From: G965205255 sp965205255
Lineage (GTDB): Bacteria > Pseudomonadota > Gammaproteobacteria > Pseudomonadales > Endozoicomonadaceae
Assembly: GCA_965205255.1 (NCBI GenBank)
Contig: OZ242051.1
Span: 248,001 to 312,000 of the forward strand
DNA: 64,000 nt
Direction: 5' to 3'
The position numbers and the translations under genes were made by a program. Shown one piece after another: positions 21,101 through 30,100 of this stretch. Every line of letters starts with the position of its first letter. The first letter of the stretch is position 1. The notes under the pieces were generated by a model. That model made no database searches, had not been told where the DNA came from, and saw only the letters and a program-made list of their open reading frames with translations.

Positions 21101-24100
21101 AATATCCGCTTCAGTGGCAAAAGGATTATCAATAAACCGCTCTGCTGTGAGTTCAGGTTGATTTAGATAGCCTCTGGCAAGACCGCCACCACCTATATAT
21201 AACTCTCCAACAACCCCCATAGGGGCCAGTTGTAAGCTGGTATTGAGCACATAAACCTTTCGTGTATTAATTGGCCGTCCAATTGGCACACTACCTTCAA
21301 ATGAAGGCTCACTTATCCAAGTTGTAGCAAAGGTAGTACTTTCTGTAGGTCCGTAGCCATTGATAATGTATTTTGGGCGGTGAGACTGACGGACAATAGC
21401 CTTTATTATATTTGGAGTTAATACTTCTCCACCTGTTAGCAGATATTTTAAGCTACCAAATAAATCAGGTTTTTGTCTGTATAAACTATCAAAAAGTCCT
21501 CTGGTAACCCAGAGTATTGAAATTTTATGTTGCTTGAGCAACTTAGTTATTTGTTGTTCGGAAACAACATGAGTTGATTTAGGAATAATCAGTTTTGCTC
21601 TATGTAATAGAGCACTCCAAATTTCAAAAGTAGCTGCATCAAAATTTGGGCTTGCCAACTGTAGAAATACATCAGTCGGTAAAATGTCAGCAACAGATTT
21701 ATTTATTGCCAGTGATACAACTCCCTGATGAGTTGTCATAACTCCTTTAGGCTTTCCGGTGGTACCTGAGGTATAAATAACATAAGCTAGATCCTTAGCT
21801 TTGCTTACAGGCGATAGATTTTCAGTGACATAGTTTTCCATGTCTGACATCTGATCGGTGGCAATTATTACCGGAGGCTTTCCCTTCAGTTTATTAATCC
21901 AGCCGTCTAATTGATCGGTATAATGACTTTGAGTCAGCAGCAGGGGCGCTTTCGTATCCTCCAATATAAACAGCGTTCGTGACTGAGGATACTCTGGCGC
22001 AACCGGCACGTATGCCCCGCCGGCTTTTAATACGGCCAGAATACTGATTATCATCTCCGGTGACCGGTCAAGATACAGTGCAATCAGGGTATCTGGTGAT
22101 AATGTGCTACCGTGGCGTTGCTGATAAGTTGCTCTGATCTGTCGTGCCAGCTGATTGGCTCGCAGATTTAGTTGCCTGTAAGTTAACTGCTGATCCTCAA
22201 ACACCAGAGCGATATTATCCGGCGTTTTATCTACCTGCTCTTCAAATAGTTGGTATAGGGTATTGTCTTTTGGATATGGTACATCAGTTGCATTCCAGGT
22301 ATGCAGTAAGGTATGACGTTCACTGTTGCTTAACAGATTAATGGAGGTATGAGGTTGTTCCACAGCCGTGCTGATGCTTTCTAAAATAGAGAAGATTTGC
22401 TCTTTAATACGTGTAACTTGTTTAATACTTATTAGCGTAGTGTCATAGCAAAGCCGAACGGTTAATGTCTCATCATGTTCATAGGCTGTCAACGATAAGG
22501 GATAATCAGTTTTTTCCTTTGATCCCCGCATAGTAATCAAAGTTTTCTTTTCTTTATCCTTTGTTTCATCTATAGGGTTAGGATAGTTTTCAAAAACCAG
22601 CAGGCTGTGGAATAAACGTTCACCCTGTGATTGCAAAGAGGATAAAGAGACGCTGCTGTGGCTGTTCAGTGCTGCAATTTGCTGCTGAATTAACTGGAGT
22701 ACGCAAGCGCAAGAAGCCTCTTTCTCCCAATTGACAGTCAGTGGTAGCGTATTAATGTATAGTCCAACACTGTTTTCAATACCCTGTACCGGAATATCTC
22801 TTCCCGATACCGTGGTTCCCACAATGGTTTCGTTGCTGTTACTGTAGACCTGTAGCACCTTGTGCCAGGCAAACTGAACGGCTGCATTTAGGGTAATACC
22901 CTGTGACTGGCATTGCGCTTTTAACTGGTGTAACGTGTGTCCTGTGAGTTGTAAGTCTATCTCTCTCGGTAAAGTGATTGTCCGGTGCTTATTTAAGTCA
23001 ACAGGATTATCCAATAAGTAACGCAGATTAGTTGCACCCTGCCAGCTTGTTTTCTGCTGTTTCCAGTAAGTATCTGTTTCTGCCTGGTGCTGTTGATGAT
23101 ATCGCTGAACCTCAGAATACGTAGTCTCAGAGGCTATATTGACTTGCTGTTTTGCGATCAGTTGTTGATAGGTATGATGAATAAATTGCCATAGTATCGG
23201 GTTACTCCACCCATCACTGACAGCATGGTGTTCTGTTTTCATTACCGTGTAATGGTCATTAGAATGTTTAATGATCATCAGGCGTAATAGACCCGGTGTA
23301 TTCAGGTTAAATCCCTGTTTCCGGTCGTTTTGCTGCAATAGGGCAATACGTTCTTCCCGTTCAGATGCGTTAAGATAACCCAGATCAATCTCTGTAAAGT
23401 GATCATCTGTCAGCACACCGTTCTTCAAGATTACCTGTAATGGTTCACCTTCCGTATCCAGTGCCATTCTTAGTACGGGGTAACGCTCAGAAGCTAACTG
23501 CCAAGCCTTTTTATATAGCGGAACATTGAGAGAATGATGATAATCAAGTAATAGCTGCACTCGGTAGGCATCATCGTCAGGGAAAGCCAAATCATGATAA
23601 ACAAATCCCTGCTGTAAACTACTTTCAGGGTAAATGGCCTCTATTTCATTATCCTGATAACGGGACTGTAATTGCCGTAAACGCTCAATACTCAGTCCTG
23701 TTGTCTGATAATCTGAAGGGGTTCGGATACTTCCAATTTTTGCTTGTTTGACAGATAATTCTGTTACTTTCTTCACTGCCTGCTCAAAGGCCTGAAGGAA
23801 TAAACCGGTTTGTGTTTCATTTAATTGTGATAACACATGAAACGATAAACAATTGTTTTGTACGGCACCGTTAATGTTCAGCCGCAAGGTGGTTTTATTG
23901 GCAGATGAGACAGCCTGACCTGTACTATCAGCCACCAGTTGCCACATGTTTTCCTTATCCGTGCCACCCAACTGGCCCAGATAATTAAAACTGATGTCTG
24001 CAAGTGTCGGCTCCAGCAAGCCTGCCTGTTGCAATGCACTAAACCCAATCCCTTTATCTGGAATTTTCCTTAACTGTTCTTTGGTAGCAATGATGGTTTC

Positions 24101-27100
24101 TGCGGTGTTCTCACGGTCCACTAAGCGTACCGGATAAGCGGTGGTAAACCAACCGACGGTGCGTGATGTATCCATTTGCGCTGCAATCGGTTCACGCCCA
24201 TGTCCTTCCAGTGTAATAACATGAGACAACTGATCAAAGGTCTGACTTAAAGCAATCCCTAATGCGGCCAGTAATAAGTCATTTATTTTTGTGTAATAAC
24301 CCTCTGGCGCTTTACGAAGTAACTGCTGAGTAACCGTTTTATCCCATTGTATGGTATGTTCACTCAGCGGTGACAATGGCAAATGACAACGGTCTGTTTT
24401 ATCATAAATACCTTTCCAGTAATCCACCTGATTGCTATGCTGATTTGCATACAGTGCTACCGTCTTCACCCACTGACGATAACTGCTGGTTTTTGTAGGC
24501 AACGAGTGCCCTGTTAACAGTTGTTGCATATCATTGGAAAGAATCCGCCAAGAGACGGCATCAATAATTAAATGATGCAGTATAAAGCAAAGCCTTGCAC
24601 TGCCATCACTATAACCTGTCAGGTGAATGACCTTCCACAGCGGACCTTTTTCAATGTTCAAATCTGCCTGATGTTCTGTCAGTTTCGACTGAACTGACTG
24701 AGCGCTCAACCCTTTTATGGAAAGGGAAATAAGGGGGTTATTTTCTGTTTGCAGATGGTAGGTTTGTTGCCATCCTGACGGTGTTTGAGTAAAACAAAGG
24801 CGTAAACTGTCGTGATGAAGAGTCAGATTTTCCAGTGCTGACTGTATGGTTTGAACAGAGACTGACCCTGGAATCTTTTGCATAAATGCCTGATTAAAGT
24901 GATCAGGGTCAGAGAACGTCCAGTCAAAAAACTGTTGCTGAATTGGTAGCAGGTTAAAACGGCCTTCCAAAATGCCCTGTTCAGTTTCAACAGCCACCGT
25001 TGCAGTCGTATCTACCAGCCGTTGCGCTAATAATGCTACAGTGGGTGCTTCAAATATATCTTTCACCTGCAATACCAAGTCTTTCTGGCGTAACCGTGAA
25101 GTTATCTGAATACAGAGAATCGAATCTCCGCCAATCCGGAAGAAATTATCATGAATGCCGACACGTTTGAGTCCTAAAACTTCAGCCCAAACGGCACAGA
25201 GCTGAGTTTCAGTTTCTGTGCGTGGCGCCACATAACTATCGGTATTTATAAATTCAGGGGCAGGTAAGGCGCGACGATCTAGCTTGCCATTGATGGTTAA
25301 GGGTATATCTTCAATCACAGTGAACGTGGCCGGCACCATATATTCTGGCAGGCTGGCTTGCAATTGTTGACGCAATCCATCAGTCAGAGCAGTTATACGA
25401 GCTTTGTCTTTCGATGCATGGGTATCAGCAGCAATACAATAGGCGGCCAGATATTTAGTGCCTTCCCGCTCACGGTCAATCACCACCGCCTGTGATACTT
25501 GTAGCAATGCTGTCAGCGCATTTTCAATTTCCCCCAACTCAATCCGGTATCCACGGATCTTTACCTGAAAGTCATTGCGTCCCAAGTACTCAAGATTACC
25601 ATCGGGCAACCAGCGGACAAGGTCACCGGTTTTATAAAGCTGGGTATAACCGTTGGCAATATCCGCGTCAGTGGCAAAAGGATTATCAATAAACCGCTCA
25701 GCTGTAAGTTCAGGTTGATTAAGATAACCACGAGCCAGTCCGACTCCACCAATATATAACTCTCCGGGTACGCCGATGGGAATAGGCCGATTGTTGTTAT
25801 CCAGTACATAGAGTCGGGTATTGTCAATGGCCTTACCTAACGAGATACTTGCCGTATCACGCAATAAGCTGTGAGTGGCGCAGACAGTTGTTTCTGTAGG
25901 CCCGTATTGATTGAATGTGGTTGTTGCAGGAATCTTGTCCAGTATATTCAACTTATCTCCACCTGTATGTACTACTTCTAAGCAGGTATTTGATAACTCT
26001 TTGGAAAACTGATTCATAAAGGCTGTCGGAATAAATGCTTTTTTAATGGCTTGTTCATTAATCAATGCTATCAGCTGGGTAATATCTTTTTGCTGACGCT
26101 CTGCTGCCATAAATAACTGACACCCAGAAAACAGGCTCGGAAATAATTCATAAACTGAAGCATCGAAAACATAGTTAGAAAACAAGAGCACATGTAATTC
26201 ATCGCTTAAATAGTGAGTTCTCATAACAAACTGACTCAAATTGATGACGCTTTCGTGCTTAATCATCACACCTTTAGGCTGTCCTGTGGTACCTGAGGTA
26301 TAAATCACATAAGCCAGATCCTGAGCTTTGCTTACAGGCGATAGATTATCAGTGGCATAGTTTTCCATGTCTGTCATTTGATCGGTGGCAATTAATACGG
26401 GGGGCTGTTCCTTCAGTTTACTAATCCAGCCATCTAACTGACCGGTGTAATGACTTTGAGTCAGCAGCAGGGGCGCTTTCGTATCCTCCAATATAAACAG
26501 TGTTCGTGACTGAGGATACTCAGGCGCAACCGGCACGTATGCCCCACCGGCTTTTAATACGGCCAGAATACTGATTATCATCTCCGGTGACCGGTCAAGA
26601 TACAGTGCAATCAGGGTATCTGGTGATAATGTGCTACCGAGGCGTTGCTGATAAGTTGCTCTGATCTGTCGTGCCAGCTGATTGGCTCGCAGATTTAGTT
26701 GCCTGTAAGTTAACTGCTGATCCTCAAACACCAGAGCGATATTATCCGGCGTTTTATCTACCTGTGCTTCAAATAGCTGGTATAGGGTTTTGTCTTTTAG
26801 GTACGGTGCATCAGTTGCATTCCAGGTATGCAGTAAGGTATGACGTTCACTGTTGCTTAACAGATTAATGGAGGTATGAGGTTGTTCCACAGCCGTGCTG
26901 ATGCTTTCTAAAATAGAGAAGATTTGCTCTTTAATACGTGTAACTTGTTTAATACTTATTAGCGTAGTGTCATAGCAAAGCCGAACGGTTAATGTCTCAT
27001 CATGTTCATAGGCTGTCAACGATAAGGGATAATCAGTTTTTTCCTTTGATCCCCGCATAGTAATCAAAGTTTTCTTTTCTTTATCCTTTGTTTCATCTAT

Positions 27101-30100
27101 AGGGTTAGGATAGTTTTCAAAAACCAGCAGGCTGTGGAATAAACGTTCACCCTGTGATTGCAAAGAGGATAAAGAGACGCTGCTGTGGCTGTTCAGTGCT
27201 GCAATTTGCTGCTGAATTAACTGGAGTACGCAAGCGCAAGAAGCCTCTTTCTCCCAATTGACAGTCAGTGGTAGCGTATTAATGTATAGTCCAACACTGT
27301 TTTCAATACCCTGTACCGGAATATCTCTTCCCGATACCGTGGTTCCCACAATGGTTTCGTTGCTGTTACTGTAGACCTGTAGCACCTTGTGCCAGGCAAA
27401 CTGAACGGCTGCATTTAGGGTAATACCCTGTGACTGGCATTGCGCTTTTAACTGGTGTAACGTGTGTCCTGTGAGTTGTAAGTCTATCTCTCTCGGTAAA
27501 GTGATTGTCCGGTGCTTATTTAAGTCAACAGGATTATCCAATAAGTAACGCAGATTAGTTGCACCCTGCCAGCTTGTTTTCTGCTGTTTCCAGTAAGTAT
27601 CTGTTTCTGCCTGGTGCTGTTGATGATATCGCTGAACCTCAGAATACGTAGTCTCAGAGGCTATATTGACTTGCTGTTTTGCGATCAGTTGTTGATAGGT
27701 ATGATGAATAAATTGCCATAGTATCGGGTTACTCCACCCATCACTGACAGCATGGTGTTCTGTTTTCATTACCGTGTAATGGTCATTAGAATGTTTAATG
27801 ATCATCAGGCGTAATAGACCCGGTGTATTCAGGTTAAATCCCTGTTTCCGGTCGTTTTGCTGCAATAGGGCAATACGTTCTTCCCGTTCAGATGCGTTAA
27901 GATAACCCAGATCAATCTCTGTAAAGTGATCATCTGTCAGCACACCGTTCTTCAAGATTACCTGTAATGGTTCACCTTCCGTATCCAGTGCCATTCTTAG
28001 TACGGGGTAACGCTCAGAAGCTAACTGCCAAGCCTTTTTATATAGCGGAACATTGAGAGAATGATGATAATCAAGTAATAGCTGCACTCGGTAGGCATCA
28101 TCGTCAGGGAAAGCCAAATCATGATAAACAAATCCCTGCTGTAAACTACTTTCAGGGTAAATGGCCTCTATTTCATTATCCTGATAACGGGACTGTAATT
28201 GCCGTAAACGCTCAATACTCAGTCCTGTTGTCTGATAATCTGAAGGGGTTCGGATACTTCCAATTTTTGCTTGTTTGACAGATAATTCTGTTACTTTCTT
28301 CACTGCCTGCTCAAAGGCCTGAAGGAATAAACCGGTTTGTGTTTCATTTAATTGTGATAAGACATGAAACGATAAACAATTGTTTTGTACGGCACCGTTA
28401 ATGTTCAGCCGCAAGGTGTTTTTATTGGCAGATGAGACAGCCTGACCTGTACTCTCAGCCACCAGTTGCCACATGTTTTCCTTATCCGTGCCACCCAACT
28501 GGCCCAGATAATTAAAACTGATGTCTGCAAGTATCGGCTCCAGCAAGCCTGCCTGTTGCAATGCACTAAACCCAATCCCTTTATCTGGAATTTTCCTTAA
28601 CTGTTCTTTGGTAGCAATGATGGTTTCTGCGGTGTTCTCACGGTCCACTAAGCGTACCGGATAAGCAATGGTAAACCAGCCTACGGTGCGTGATGTATCC
28701 ATTTGCGCTGCAATCGGTTCACGCCCATGTCCTTCCAGTGTAATAACATGGGACAACTGATCAAAGGTCTGACTTAAAGCAATCCCTAATGCGGCCAGTA
28801 ATAAGTCATTTATTTTTGTGTGATAACCCTCTGGCGCTTTACGAAGTAACTGCTGAGTAACCGTTGTATCCCATTGTATGGTATGTTCACTCACCGGTGA
28901 CAACGGCAAATGACAACGGTCTGTTTTTTCATAAATACCTTTCCAGTAATCCACCTGAGCGCTATGCTGATTTGCATACAGTGCTACCGTCTTCACCCAT
29001 TGACGATAACTGCTGGTTTTTGCAGGCAACGAGTGACCTGTTAACAGTTGTTGCATATCATTGGAAAGAATCCGCCAAGAGACCGCATCAATAATTAAAT
29101 GATGCAGTATAAAGCAAAGCCTTGCACTGCCATCACTGTAACCTGTCAGATGAATAACCTTCCACAGCGGACCTTTTTCAATGTGCAAATCTGCCTGATG
29201 TTCTGTCAGTTTCGACTGAACTGACTGAGCGCTCAGCCCTTTTATAGAAAGGGAAATAAGGGGGTTATTTTCTGTTTGCAGATGGTAGGTTTGTTGCCAT
29301 CCTGACGGTGTTTGAGTAAAATAAAGGCGTAAACTGTCGTGATGAAGAGTCAGATTTTCCAGTGCTGACTGTATGGTTTGAACAGAGACTGACCCTGGAA
29401 TCTTTTGCATAAAGGCCTGATTAAAGTGATCAGGGTCAGAGAACATCCAGTCAAAAAACTGTTGCTGAATTGGTAGCAGGTTAAAACGGCCTTCCAAAAT
29501 GCCCTGTTCAGTTTCAACAGCCACCGTTGCAGTCGTATCTACCAGCCGTTGCGCTAATAATGCTACAGTGGGTGCTTCAAATATATCTTTCACCTGCAAT
29601 ACCAAGTCTTTCTGGCGTAACCGTGAAGTTATCTGAATACAGAGAATCGAATCTCCGCCAATCCTGAAAAAATTATCATGAATGCCTACACGTTTGAGTC
29701 CCAAGACTTCAGCCCAAACAGCACAGAGCTGCATTTCGGTTTCTGTGCGTGGCGCCACATAACTATCGGTATTTATAAATTCAGGGGCAGGTAAGGCGTG
29801 ACGATCTAGCTTGCCATTGATGGTTAAGGGTATATCTTCGATCACAGTAAACGTGAACGGCACCATATATTCTGGCAGGCTGGCTTGCAAGTGTTGACGT
29901 AATGAGTCAGTTAGAGCAGTTATACGATTTTTGTCTTTCGATGCACGGGTATCAGCAGCAATACAATAGGCGGCCAGATATTTAGTGCCTTCCCGCTCAC
30001 GGTCAATCACCACCGCCTGTGATACTTGTGGCAAAGCTGTCAGCGCCTTTTCAATTTCCCCCAACTCAATCCGGTATCCACGGATCTTTACCTGAAAGTC

